This document shows positions 35,700 through 46,899 of a DNA stretch of 64,000 bases, in pieces (the stretch's first letter is position 1; each line of letters opens with the position of its first letter). The notes under the pieces are model-generated. The model was not told the DNA's origin. It did no database searches and saw only the letters and a program-made list of their open reading frames with translations. The position numbers were made by a program, and so were the translations under genes. The DNA is from Heliopora coerulea (lineage: Eukaryota; Cnidaria; Anthozoa; Scleralcyonacea; Helioporidae): assembly GCA_030142905.1 (NCBI GenBank), contig JASJOG010000118.1:372001-436000 (forward strand), in the 5' to 3' direction.

Positions 35700-37066
35700 C
35701 TCAGTGTCAGATATTCTCGTTTCAATTGTTGTCACTAATAACTGACTGGCTTGAGACACACATAGTATACCGTAGTTATTGTTGTGGCACCTGAAATGCA
35801 TAGCATGTGACATTACTGACTCAGTATACAACATGCGTAATCTAAGAAGTGTAAGAAGCAGTATAAAAGCATGTTTATTTTTTTTTTCAGCATACAATGG
35901 GGGCCAGACAAACTGATGTTGCGGGCTGTAGTTTGGTGACCCCTGGTTTAAACAGATAACTCTTGTGCAATTCAACCCATTCATGCAAAATCAGAATTTG
36001 TTGTTGAAGTAACAAATCAATTCTATACTTACACTTAAAGGTAGCATTATACAACTCAACTTCCATTCTCCATTCATACATGTTAAACAATATAATGAAT
36101 ACAGTACCAAATTTCTGCATGTCCATCATCATGTACTCTCATGTGACTATGCTCGTCATTGTTGTAATTGATACCTTTGCACAACAAGCTTGGGCATGCC
36201 AACACATCAATAGAAGGCTAAGAGAATCTTACATGTAGAATTGTCTGAATTTCTCTAAAACTACTCATAATTGACATATTCAATGTTTGCAAATCAGAAA
36301 TTGTCAGACATGCTAGCCTTTTTAAAGAATCATATAAAACTAAAAATGTGGGGGTGACAAGTTTGACAATTCAATATACCCCTTAAACATTCAGAAGGAA
36401 GCAAAGCATTTAACATGCAATAAATTTCAAGCTCAACACCATGTTTATCATGCCTTCCACAAATTTTACAAAGCTCAGGCTAGGAATTCAACCAAAAGAA
36501 AAAAAATCTTGAACCACACCAATATCTGGAGGCTTTTTACTCTTAGCATAACAATCATAATTCATTCTTTGATATTTATAGTTTTTCACTGATGGGCAAT
36601 CAAGCAAACCCCAACATGAAATGTTGAAGGATGGACTCTATAAAACTCTGGTAATGAAATACTTAGTTTCACGATTCATTTCAGGTAGAAACAACACTTG
36701 TTTTCATGTACAATGTTAGGACGACAACAAAATTGAAATGGTGCCAAATAGAAACTTCCTGACTGATGAAAAATACATCTTATCCACTCGATCAGTATCT
36801 AATAAAATTGTTCCCCCACATTCACTTTTGCTCTATACCCACCCTCCATTATTAGGATTTTACCATATTCAACTTCATTGACAAATGTCTGAATCCATAG
36901 GGTTAAGGTAAATACATCTCATACAGGACATGTTTGGCTTTACAGAGTATAACTCACAACACAAACCGCAGAGAAGCCACACATCAGGTGAATAGGGGTA
37001 GTTTGTTAAAAGAACTTTCAACACTAGCATACATGTCATTTTTTTAAAAGCAGTAAAAAAAATGAG
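35700..37066. other. No recognisable gene
   Basis: AT-rich, short frames on both strands, nothing recognised. Confidence 0.4.
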
Positions 37067-37074
37067 GAAAAATC

Positions 37075-37767
37075 TAGGGGTGCACCAGATAGTGTTTTTT
37101 TATAGCTGGCCAGATACCAGATTTACCGAATAATTGAAAAAAATCCGGCCAGATACCGGTATTTTGGATGAAAAGCTCTCACTTGCCACAAATCAATCAA
37201 TTATTACCCAAATTGGGTTTGGATTGAGAGGAGAAAAATTAAAACTTTACACTGAAGTTCAAATGTGATTTGTCTTTTTTTTTTAAAGTAATTACTTTAA
37301 AACATTACTTGTTCACTGGTGTTTATAATTATTACAAGCATTAATTAGACAAGTTACGAGTTGCAACTTGCAAATGGCAGAAAAATGCAACAGAACTGAA
37401 GATGAACATGAAGATGAAACTCCTTTTCATTCATCACAATGCAAGAAAATTCTGACAATGCCACTATATAACAAACTAGAGTGGGACTACAAACAACTTT
37501 GTGTAAAGTGGTTGTTATGTGCATCAAAATGTGTCACTTATTGACATTGTTATCAAGTAACAGACAATTATCTTCTGTTTATTTGTTAAAAATGAATGTT
37601 AGATCAGAACATGAGTTTACATTGTTTCTTCCATTAATGTCTATTGTTAGTATGGTACAAGTAACACAAATTGACAATTGTCTTCAGAAAAGCAAATTAT
37701 TTGGTATCCGGTATCTGGCTGGATATAAGAAAATAACTGGCTGGATACAATATCCGGTGCACCCCTA
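37075..37767. mobile_element. hAT MITE with 8-bp TSD
   Basis: The ends are TAGGGGTGCACC and its complement GGTGCACCCCTA, with imperfect extension (AGATA / TATCC). GAAAAATC is duplicated at 37067-37074 and 37768-37775. An 8-bp TSD and TAGGGGTGC-type ends are typical of hAT elements. The 693-bp interior holds no transposase. Additional internal copies of the CTGGCCAGATACC-type motif lie near both ends. Confidence 0.85.
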
Positions 37768-37775
37768 GAAAAATC

Positions 37776-39200
37776 CATGCCAAGTTTCTTCAAAATAAAA
37801 ATCTTAAGGAAAATCATGTCAGCATATGAACAATGACATATATGACTTACCTCAAATTTATGAATATTTGGTTCACAGACTTTAGGAGTGAAGTCACAAA
37901 ACAGGTGTAGAAGAAATTCAAATTTTGGACAACCCAAAAAGTCGACATTAAGAGTTGCAAAATCTAGCTATTTACCTAGTGTGCATTCAAAATTTCCCCC
38001 ATTATATCTGACAAGAATGTCACGACCTCCCACTCATCCCCCCTTAATTTAATCCAAAAATGAACTTAACCTGGCAAACATCTGCTGTTGAGACAATGGG
38101 GCATCATGAAAATCAGTTTCGATACTTCAACTCGTTAATTTGAAACTGCCACACAACAATGCATTTTTCACGCTTGTTCAAAAAATGGAACACAGGAAGA
38201 GAATCGTCAAACATATGAAAAACCCGACATGTCTTTCTTTTTACATCCCATACACTCACTTCATGATAATACAAATGTTTATTTAGTTCATAACATTCAC
38301 AATCCAACACATGGGTCACTAATTTAAGGTAATTATTTGTGTTTTCAATGCTCACTGTCTCTTGTCATCAGATACTCAGTTAAACTGTTGGTCAAAATTG
38401 CTTAAATTATTGTCAATGTCCTGCATCTTTTTTGGTAGACATCTTTTGACAAAATTTTATTTTTTGAAAATTTGCAGCATCAGCTAGATATCTTGTTTCA
38501 ATAGAGTCCAAAACATGGTACATTTTTTTCCATCATCTATATTCATCACTTACATGTTTCAAATTCTCGAATGCATCATGTATCAGATCACACACACTTA
38601 ATTTCTTGGTATTTAGTTTTCACAGCCACCACCACATCCACTGGAGACTTTGTATATATAAAATCTTCTTTACTTCTTACAACTTTTTGAACATGAGTTT
38701 GTTCAAGAATGAGCATATGTCTTTTGTCACCAGCTATTTGAAACAAAATTGGCCTTGGCCTCCTCCTCCTCATCTACCTCTTCTGATCCACATCCTGAAC
38801 ATGTGTTTTTGCTTCATTAATTTACTCTACTCTTTCCTGTTCCATTGGAGAAAGTTGAGGTAATATGTTTGGAAAATCATCATGTACACTCTTTCCCTCT
38901 CATTAACGATTTAATTGTTCAAAACATTGAGAAAAACCAATCCAAGATTCATGTTAAATAGTTTCAGAAAAATATTGGTATAGATTCTTCATGTTCTTTC
39001 CCCTTCCATAACCTCCATCCACACATAACGCCTGTCCTTTGTACTCCATTACAATCAAGATAAAACCCAAAATGTACAAACTTTTTAAAAATAAAGACAT
39101 ATAACACATATGTGTGGTCAAATCTTCAGGTAGAGAAAAAAAAACAAAAAATTAAGACTTAACGTTACAACAAAAATCCAAATAGGAAATCTACACTTAA
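37776..39200 (-). other. Unidentified minus-strand coding fragments
   Basis: 38355-38113 reads HVLDCECYELNKHLYYHEVSVWDV and on to VFHMFDDSLP. The D-x-E start and spacing faintly recall exonuclease-like domains found in mobile elements, but this is weak. The rest of the stretch shows nothing. Confidence 0.3.
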
Positions 39201-39299
39201 CATACCCTACACAAAAAAAAATATAAAAATTCTACAAATCCACCGCTTAGTTATCTGTGTTTTCATTTGAAAACACAGACCATGAAACCCATTAATTTT

Positions 39300-39925
39300 C
39301 TCATCAAATGCTGAATTCTCTCTTGCTGGAAAAGAAGATGAAATACAAAACCAGAATTTGAAGATGTCGGCTTTCATCCATACAGGGCATGAAGCACATT
39401 GCTTCTTGTCCTCTATGGATGAAATCCAAATCTTTGAGTTCTGGTTTATTTCATCTCCTCCTCCAGCAAAAGAGAGTTCAGCATAGGATGTAAAAAACAA
39501 CAGATATCAATATTCATAGAGGACAAGAAGCAAGAAGTCAAAAAAGGTATGCAAAGTTTGTAATATAATCCCACTTATTATTATCCCCACTTAACATTCC
39601 AATGCAAAACTGTAAAAAAACCATGCAATCTCATGCTTAATTGTCTGTGTTCATTGAAGCACAACCAAAGAAGGAGAAACCTAACATATTTCTTCAATCT
39701 TTTCATGTCATTTTGGCTTCTGAATGAGATGAATGAACCAAGCAGAAATATTCGAAGTGTTTGGTTTTTACACAACACTACGCATTCCATAAATAGGGTA
39801 TCGTGTCTCTAAATTCTTGTGAGAAGAAGAGTCTCAAATGTCTTCAATACTTCTGATCAGTTCAGTCTGGTATGTATGAAATGTCAAAGTACTTGGCAGA
39901 AAAGGTAAGAGAAGAGCTACACAGT

Positions 39926-40010
<85 letters not shown>

Positions 40011-40230
40011 ATTTTTTTTTTATTATTAGTAACTGAGTTCCTCTTCACCCACTTTTTCAGCCAAGTACTTTGACATTTCATACATACCGGACTGAACTGA
40101 ACAGAAATATTGAAGACTGATATTAGAAAATAGGTAGGAAAAGATTCTAAGAATTAAGAGTGATACAATGCTTTCGTTTGTTAAAAAATGAAAAGTGTCG
40201 TATGATACTGAATCTTTGGGGCCATTTTTC
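39300..40230. repeat. Nested inverted repeats around a TA microsatellite
   Basis: Arms at about 39310-39365 and 39428-39483 form a palindrome (GCTGAATTCTCTCTTGCTGG versus CCAGCAAAAGAGAGTTCAGC). A second, larger inverted pair lies at about 39770-39925 and 40026-40200, sharing for example GTATGTATGAAATGTCAAAG and its complement. It flanks a perfect (TA)n tract at 39931-39996, which continues imperfectly to 40011. Both arms of the second pair translate to the same peptide (GMYEMSKYLAEKV), so a coding-type sequence was duplicated head to head. Confidence 0.65.
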
Positions 40231-41025
40231 CTACAGGGCATCGAAGAAGAAGGTGAGAATGGAAAGAAAATTTTCAAGAGCTTTCTTCTGATGAAACTCA
40301 AAAAGCACTTTATTACACTCATGAAGAAGCTAAGAAAAAATTCTTTCTTTTTGTTCTCACAGGAAAAAATAAAAGTTAAGAAAAGAAAAAGCATTTTCCC
40401 AAAATACCTCTAATCCAATATGAAATATAGGGTCAGTGGTATTTGCTTCAATTTTTTTGTTTTTCCCTTACAGTTCCAACCCAAGGGCATTCAAGATCTA
40501 GTCAAGAGGCAAAACAGAAACTTAAGAAAAAAAGGTAAGCAAAAAAGGGTGGAAAAGTTGAATAGGGAACATACTGAAAAGAGAAGCAAAGATTGAGAAG
40601 CTCCCAATCAAACATCAAATGCAACAATCTCTCTCTTCTCTCACTTAGAAATATTCAAGAGATGATTTCCCAAAGGTGAGAAAGAGGAAATTTTTTTTAG
40701 CTTCTTTATCTAGGGTAATAAAGAGTTTATCGAGTTTCATCAAAAGAAAGCTTTTGCTAATTTTTCTTTTTTTTTTTTCACACAGAAACAACCAGAAAGA
40801 AGAAATGTCTCATGTTTTTTCCTACAGTTAACATTCAGCACCATTTTGCAAAATGGTAACTGTGGGAAAAAAATCTGCAGAAGAATCCAAAAAACAAGAT
40901 TAATTTTTTTGTCCCTAGTTGCCACTGTGAAAATTTTTTAATGCTCTCCTTGGCAACATGAGAAAAGAAAATAAAGAGAATTTATAATAAAAATCTTTTA
41001 TTTAAATTAAATTCTTTTTTTAAAT

Positions 41026-42626
41026 TTACACTGGTGTCTCTTTATTTACATTAACAAGAATACAATCAATGTCTGTCCAAGAAGCCTCTGGATTAGGCAT
41101 CATACAAACAAAGTCGCCTTTTTTTAAATTTATATTTACACAGGATATAAACACATATATGAGACAAATCGAAATGATGGTGTTGTCCCTCCACCACTTC
41201 CAAATCAATTTGCAAATAATATTTCCAGTGGTGATGTTTATGAAATTTCGTATCTACAACATGATATTTCAACCTGAATTGATACAAATATCCCATAGTA
41301 TATCTATTTCTTGACATTCCTTTAAAAGATTCCATCACATGATCTTTTTGTTTGTTCCTATTCTGATTTTTTTTTTAATGTGGAAAGTTGAGGCATCATG
41401 ATATTTCACACCAAGATTTACTTTCTCCTCCTCCTCCACTTCTGAAACCAGGTATTTAAAATGAGGTTCGCATACATCAACACAAGGACTCGTGAATGAT
41501 AAACTGTCTAACAAACGTTCTTCCCACACCAATCCCACATCTTCGCATCTGAAATGAGTAAAATCAATTGCATACCATAATTCTTTCCACAACAAAGCAA
41601 CACTTCATATGGATGTTTCTTACAACTGTATTTCAAATCATGATACACACCGAAAACTTTAAAGCTCATACTTTTATTCACAAAAAAATTATACTCCACG
41701 GTACTCTTAAGTCAGACAGTCAATACATTTACAACACCATTGTGGAAGTTAATTCTTCCCATAATCCACAAAAATCAACAAAAATACCTATACCTGTATT
41801 CCATATACCCGATAGGAAAGAAACGTACAATGATGCTCTTGACACGATTTATACTACATGTAACCAGTAAGTGTTGTTTCATAAATTCATGAAATTGTGA
41901 CATTGTCATCGATTTCCTAAACTTAATTTTTACATGTAAAGAATTAACCCAATAAATATGATGGATAATACAACAATTGTAACATCAAACATCCACATTC
42001 AAATACACTTCCTCTATTGAATGTTTAAATTCATTACAAACATACGGAAAATACCGACATGGTAATACATGGTCATGTTCAAACAATATATCAATCAAAT
42101 TCGACTTTTCATAATTGGAACAAATCTTCAAATAGAAAGCAGAAGAAACTCCACAAGCCATTTAAACACTTAAAGGACACAAGGCATGTCTTCTTATTAT
42201 CCTTCAACAATCTTTCTCCTTCTTCCTGTGCATAAAACAGTACCAGTCACCATAAGGTTGAAATAAACACCCTGCAGATCTTACAACCAATTCATTTTGT
42301 CAAAAATAACGAGTAAGGTCAAACACAAGGCAAAACCAATACTTAATATCAAACATATCCATAACATCTTCAAAATCAATATAAAACTGAGTTGCATCAA
42401 CATCTTGAAAATATCGAAGATTACGCCAATGTCGGTCCATATAAACATGACTAATTTTCTTGTTACACACCATCAATTTTACATTTTGTACCCCCCCAAA
42501 ATCTGTAAACCCAAATGAATGCCACAACATTTGCAAAATGTTTCTCATTTCAAGAACATTGACCCAATGAACACGTGACAACTGCTCAATCAAATCCATT
42601 GAACCACACGGACACCACAAAATCAA
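41026..42626 (-). pseudogene. Long decayed reading frame, family unknown
   Basis: Following the minus strand from 42626 to 41026 with frame changes gives nearly continuous protein-like sequence of about 500 residues. The pieces are 42626-42300, then about 42240-42000 (EKSNLIDILFEHDHVLPCRY), 41699-41508 (FKVFGVYHDLKYSCKKHPYE), 41595-41335 (DVGLVWEERLLDSLSFTSP) and 41338-41093. It ends KKGDFVCMMPNPEASWTDID with a stop at 41026. Pieces join with single-base shifts, as expected of one decayed gene. Cysteine, histidine and aromatic residues are frequent. I recognise no domain; a transposon or endogenised viral gene are both possible. Confidence 0.4.
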
Positions 42627-42639
42627 ACTTATACAAGTA

Positions 42640-43300
42640 ATGCAATACTTTAAATAAATATGAATAAGAACGAGACCCTATCAATAAAACTACAAATAAG
42701 CTTGAATTATCTTGAATTACGTTGAATAAGATCGATAATCACATATGTCTTTAAAAAGTCTATCCTGTCTGTGCTATTTTTTCCTTGAAACCCACTCCCA
42801 AGAAGCACACTATTCCCCAAGCCCCTCACACTGTTTGACCATAACGACTCCATCACAAACTTTCACACTATCTAAGCCACCTTACCCACACCAAATGACC
42901 ACACCCAACTTTTGCTGACCCCCGGTTTTTCATGTCTCGCTTCATCAAATACTGCTTCCTCATTGATTAATTTAAAAAACACTTGATACTGATTGGAGAC
43001 CACACCCTACATAAAAAGTGCAACCCCTATACATTCACTAATAGCTGTTATAGTATTATTATTCATATATGTATATTCTTTGACTGGCAAAAGCATTTAC
43101 TTGAACATTTGGGCAACATTATGGGGAAGCAGTCCAGCTGGAAGCATCGTTAATCTTTGTTGATTTAAGAGAAGTACAATCAAATTTCCACATTACCTCA
43201 CTCCCAGTAACATTGCCCACATGTCCATGAATGGAAAACATGACAGCAGGTACACAGCTGAAAGCTACAACTACAGTCACTTTAGTTTTAATGGGAACAT
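42640..43300. other. No recognisable gene
   Basis: Nothing convincing seen; the minus strand may hold further decayed downstream sequence of the gene at 43305-44377. Confidence 0.35.
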
Positions 43301-43304
43301 ATGG

Positions 43305-44377
43305 AGAAATGGCTGATGCCTTTCAGATGATACTATTTTGCAGTATATGCAGGCATACATTGAATTGGCAGCATTCATCCCTAGCACAGTGAGCAAAAAC
43401 TATAAAAAGGTAAATAATTATATATTATTGTATGTGCTTACACTACATATGATCTAAGAACACTAAAAACTCAATAAGCATTTGATTGACATCAGTAATA
43501 GTAACAAACCTTGTAATCTCCTCCAAGGTATAACTCCAATTTTATTTCCCTTCCATTTACATAAATCTTCCCACCAGCTATCAGATCATTAATTTCTTTG
43601 AACAGTTTTTTGCAGCAGTTTGAAGAACACTGTATTCCTCTTTTCCACTAAGGATACCAACTGGATGAATACCTTCATTCCATCAAATACTCAATGTTAA
43701 TATTTTGTCATACTAGTATGTTATAAAATATACAAGATTCTTTCAATGGTCTAAACTTAATACTGTACAAATCTAGGCTATAAATAGACACACATTTTGA
43801 CATGTTACAGCCATGGCAATTAATTAAGAAGGGTCATGTAAACACTAAAGGAAAATATACTGCCAAAGCGAGGACCTAGAGAGAAAGCAATTAAATGATG
43901 TCAAGCTGTAATGAGTAAGAATTTAACAAGAACAGAGTAATTAAGATTGCATTATTTAGCTTTATTTTCAGATTTGTATTTACTCACCCTTGGCAGAGAA
44001 CTTTTTATCCCTCTGAGAGAAGGGAAAATGATAAAACTACAAAATTGGTGAGCCTTCGACATTTTGGCACCATCACCACTGACCTTTAGTTTTTGTGTGC
44101 TAGAGATTTGCTCCCCCCAACTGTTCAATCTATGTCATCACAATAAAATGAGATTAAAGTCAGCACTCTATACAAAGATATCACGTGTGTATACTAAATG
44201 CCCAATTTGTAAGAAAAACAAAAGAATTTGTATAAATAATTGTCCTGTTTAGATTAAGGGTACGAAAGGGGTCTATGTGCATACTTGCACTTACCTGTTT
44301 TGAAAGCTGGTGTTTGAGTTCCTCGGTAAAATTAGCTGTGCTCCAGGCCATTCCCCTGGTGTTCTTGTGATACTACA
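43305..44377 (-). pseudogene. Transposon-type gene with introns, 3' portion, interrupted by Polinton C
   Basis: The minus strand from 44377 reads CSITRTPGEWPGAQ, then after a 1-nt deletion NFTEELKHQLSKQ up to a consensus splice donor CAG|GTAAGT (exon end 44295). A second exon, broken by a shift, reads VGILSGKEEYSVLQTAAKN and INDLIAGGKIYVNGREIKLE, then LYLGGDYK to a donor AAG|GTTTGT (exon end 43510). After a 110-nt intron with acceptor TATAG|T, the third exon (from 43399) reads FLLTVLGMNAANSMYACIYCK. I recall this sequence type from a repeated invertebrate gene family of transposon character without a firm name. It continues the pseudogene at 61145-61814. Confidence 0.65.
44372..44377. repeat. 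Left target-site duplication of Polinton C
   Basis: ACTACA, identical to 61145-61150. Six-base duplications are the rule for Polintons. Confidence 0.93.
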
Positions 44378-44812
44378 AGTAGTCTGTAATGTCCGGATTC
44401 TAGCGCATTTTGGGATTTGGTTAAATTTTACACATTTTCAAAATCAACAAAAAATAGTCGGGGAAAACCCTTTTCCTTGATAACGTAACTTTCGGTTGCT
44501 TCGCTGAGAACTCCGTTCGATCACTTCCGGTCAATTCCGGTCTCTTCCAGGAATTTGTTAACGTTACCGGGAATTTCAACACATTTTAAAAACGGGTCAA
44601 ATTTTTTCAAAGTGTCTTGGGGGAATAACCTTAACATTACAAACATTCCATACATGCTCAATCTCCCTAACAACTAGCCTCACTCGATGTCAACAAAAAA
44701 ACTATTTTCGGATTCGCCGGTTGTTAGGGAGATTGAGCATGTATGGAATGTGGGGAAAAACCCCACAACGACTGGTGGGGGAATTACCTTTTTTGACAGA
44801 ATTTTAAGGAAA
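44378..44812 (+). repeat. Left terminal inverted repeat of Polinton C
   Basis: It mirrors 60688-61144. Differences seen are two substitutions in the outer part, one in the hairpin loop, one A-tract indel, and a 23-nt module at the right end where the left end has only two bases. It contains a perfect 32-bp hairpin: arms 44643-44674 and 44720-44751 with a 45-nt loop. Confidence 0.93.
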
Positions 44813-44888
44813 AATTTTAGAAAAAAAGTAAAAACTCTAATAACACTATAAAGATACATTGATTTTAAGAATTTTGTTTTAAATAAAA

Positions 44889-45092
44889 ATGTATGATATA
44901 GTTTTAAGAAATACTAATAGATATTTATTTACAATATGTAAGAAATGCTTTAGAATTATTAATTTTTACCTAAGATTTAGCAAATTGTTTAGATTTTTTT
45001 TGAATAATGTTTTTAAACTTTATATTTATATTTCAGAACCTAGAACATTTAGATGTAGAATTTGTGGAAAAATTACTTTTTATCAGGAATAA
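44889..45092 (+). CDS. Small hypothetical protein, 67 aa
   Basis: Very hydrophobic and aromatic. The only hint of function is two CxxC pairs (CKKC at residues ~18-21 and CRICGK near the C-terminus), which could bind zinc. It lies between the left TIR and the putative myristoylated gene. It may be a chance open frame. Confidence 0.25.
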   Translation: MYDIVLRNTNRYLFTICKKCFRIINFYLRFSKLFRFFLNNVFKLYIYISEPRTFRCRICGKITFYQE

Positions 45093-45110
45093 AAAAATAA
45101 TAAATAAAAA

Positions 45111-45677
45111 ATGGGAAATTGTATATCATCAAAAACAAATAATAAAAATAATTCCAATAAGGGTTCAGACAAGGACACGAAGTCAGGCACAAAGTTAGAT
45201 TTAAATCTTCATGGTTGCACCTTTGGTGCTGGACCTGCGGTCCTGATGACTTCATCTGATGAGACCTTCGGTCGATATCCACCAATAAATTTTAGAAAGA
45301 TTAAAAAAAGTGGTTTTAGAATCGGAGCTCATGTTGATGTTGGAATGAAAGATTTTGAAGCCGGAATGACGTTTGGGAAAAAAAATATACATGAAATTCA
45401 GTTTTCAGAAAATAATAATCATTTAAAATTGTTAAAATCTTTAGAAAATGAAGAATCAACAAACAATAACTCAAAAGAAAAAGATAAAATAATAAATACA
45501 CTTATGAGTAAATTAACCAGAAAAGACACAACGCAAAGCACGGATGAAACCCGTGGTAAACCTTCATCTTCATCAACCGGAGGTCTCATCGGACGAAGTC
45601 CTCAGGACCACAGGTCCAGCACCAAAGGTGCAGAATCTACATCGACCAGAGGTCTTAGCAGCGAAGCTGCAGAATAA
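45111..45677 (+). CDS. Putative N-myristoylated Polinton protein, 188 aa
   Basis: It begins MGNCISSK: glycine at position 2 and serine at 6 fit the N-myristoylation consensus, and Cys4 is a candidate palmitoylation site, which suggests membrane targeting. The middle (residues ~55-110) is basic and lysine/asparagine rich; no domain is recognised. The region around residues 36-55 and the last ~40 residues are encoded by GC-rich modules that form a 50-bp inverted repeat (45217-45266 with 45582-45631, four mismatches) unlike the AT-rich remainder. The gene is intact. It is the only rightward gene at the left end and converges on the gene at 45739. Myristoylated membrane proteins are known in other large DNA viruses; a similar role here is inference. 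Confidence 0.65.
   Translation: MGNCISSKTNNKNNSNKGSDKDTKSGTKLDLNLHGCTFGAGPAVLMTSSDETFGRYPPINFRKIKKSGFRIGAHVDVGMKDFEAGMTFGKKNIHEIQFSENNNHLKLLKSLENEESTNNNSKEKDKIINTLMSKLTRKDTTQSTDETRGKPSSSSTGGLIGRSPQDHRSSTKGAESTSTRGLSSEAAE
45217..45631. repeat. 50-bp GC-rich inverted repeat pair within a coding region
   Basis: Arms 45217-45266 and 45582-45631 are complementary at 46 of 50 positions. Both arms are translated in the same gene, in different frames of the module, and are much richer in G and C than their surroundings. Confidence 0.85.
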
Positions 45678-45738
45678 TTTTTAATTTTATAATAAAATAT
45701 ATATTATAAAATTATTTAGTTTGACGAACTTGTTCGCT

Positions 45739-46281
45739 TCACTCACTTGTTGAAGGTTCGCTGCAGCTTCGATCAATGCCGTCTTTTTTGCTATGTTTTT
45801 TAATAACATGTTTTCCTACTGTAATTCCACCAGATAGTATTCCAAGATATGGTAAATATGGACTTAGTTTTTCAACTACAGATTTTACATCTCTTTTTAA
45901 TAGTTTATCTTTCACCAGTTCTTTTTCCAATTCTTCACTGCTTTCAATTGCTTCTAACCCTCCTAATAAATCTGCAAATTTACTAATTAGTAAATCTGTT
46001 AAAAATACGTTTGCTTTTTCTGCTTGTTTTACTTCATATTCAGCATAAATTTTTAATATAACCTTATCACTTGATTTTTTCAAATTTTGTACTGATTGAC
46101 TAATTTCCCCATCTTCAGACAATTTTATCAATTCTTCTCGTTTTTTCATCACGTTGTGTTTCACTTCTTTTTTAACATCTTGCATTTTACTTTCTTGATC
46201 ATCCAACTGATCACGTTGATTACTTGCGGATGTATTTGATTCCATTTGCGGGACTTCTATATGATCACTATTTTCACTCAT
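45739..46281 (-). CDS. Conserved Polinton protein of unknown function, 180 aa
   Basis: An acidic, low-complexity N-terminus is followed by a helical central part (ILKIYAEYEVKQAEKANVFL, then LLISKFADLLGGLEAIES) and a hydrophobic stretch YLPYLGILSGGITVGKHVI near residues 145-163 that may be a membrane or amphipathic helix. I recall similar proteins beside the ATPase in other cnidarian-type Polintons. The start is the ATG preceded by TATAAAATAA. The ATPase frame, if its shift is ignored, ends at 46274 and overlaps this start by 8 bases. The C-terminal tail (DRSCSEPSTSE) is encoded by a GC-rich module. Intact. Confidence 0.7.
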   Translation of the reverse strand: MSENSDHIEVPQMESNTSASNQRDQLDDQESKMQDVKKEVKHNVMKKREELIKLSEDGEISQSVQNLKKSSDKVILKIYAEYEVKQAEKANVFLTDLLISKFADLLGGLEAIESSEELEKELVKDKLLKRDVKSVVEKLSPYLPYLGILSGGITVGKHVIKKHSKKDGIDRSCSEPSTSE

Positions 46282-46883
46282 TTATTTTATAACTAAATGG
46301 AAAAATTAAATTTATTTCCAAACATGAATATTTTTTTGTTTTCAAATTTTCTAAAATTTTTTCCAATTCTGTGCGGTCATCCACTCCTAAATATTCTTGA
46401 ATTATTGTTGTCATATCTTTTTTTATTTGGGTTATAAAATGTGACTAATTTTGAAATATTTTCTCTAAATGGTTTTGCAATTGATGTGAGTTGTTGTGTA
46501 ATTACAACAACGGAAAGATTATAATGTCTAGCACTAAATCCCAATTTAACCAATTCACTTGTTCTATTTTTAACATTTTTTCCACTTGCACAATCATCCA
46601 ATATGATTAAACTTTTAGTTCCTTTTGAAAAATTTACTATAAATTTTAACCAATCTTCAACGTTGTCTTGGTCGCAAGGAATAGGAATAAAGTCTTCATC
46701 TTTATCATATTTCCAATTTTCATAAGTTTTATTCCATTCAAACGTAGGACAAATTAGAAAAATATAATCAAAATAATTTTTATATTCATTTTCTATAAAA
46801 TCCAAAAGATATTTTGTTTTTCCACAAGCAGTCATTCCAACAATTATCATATTAAATGGTTCAATTTCATCGTTCACGTTCAT
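46274..46883 (-). pseudogene. ATP: A32/FtsK-HerA-type genome-packaging ATPase, frameshifted near the C-terminus
   Basis: Walker A GMTACGKTKY is at residues ~16-25, Walker B SLIILDDCA near 91-99, and the conserved VVVITQQLTSIAKPFRENIS near 125-145 contains the sensor region. This is the packaging ATPase of Polintons and related viruses. The open frame ends at 46377 after NPNKKRYDNNN. The next frame, entered at the T7 tract 46418-46424 (A7 on the coding strand), continues with DMTTIIQEYLGVDDRTELEK and ends at 46274, just overlapping the next gene. A one-base slip in the homopolymer is the break; programmed frameshifting is conceivable but unsupported. It is followed upstream by the capsid-like gene. 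Confidence 0.85.
46279..46291 (-). promoter_or_regulatory. TATAAAATAAATG start motif
   Basis: TATAAAATAA directly abuts the ATG of the 180-residue protein. Same wording as before six other genes of this element. Confidence 0.6.
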
Positions 46884-46899
46884 TTTTTATTTTTGTTTT

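Noticed and set aside
39931..40011. CRISPR-like or telomere-like array
   Set aside because: It is a simple TA dinucleotide microsatellite with no spacers.
40026..40394. ABC transporter-like fragment on the minus strand
   Set aside because: A short stretch (SGMYEMSKYLAEKV) recalls ABCG proteins, but neighbouring residues and motifs do not support it.
44889..45198. Two overlapping genes between the left TIR and 45111
   Set aside because: The 45007-45198 frame overlaps the start of the putative myristoylated gene and lacks any motif; only the 44889 frame is kept, at low confidence.
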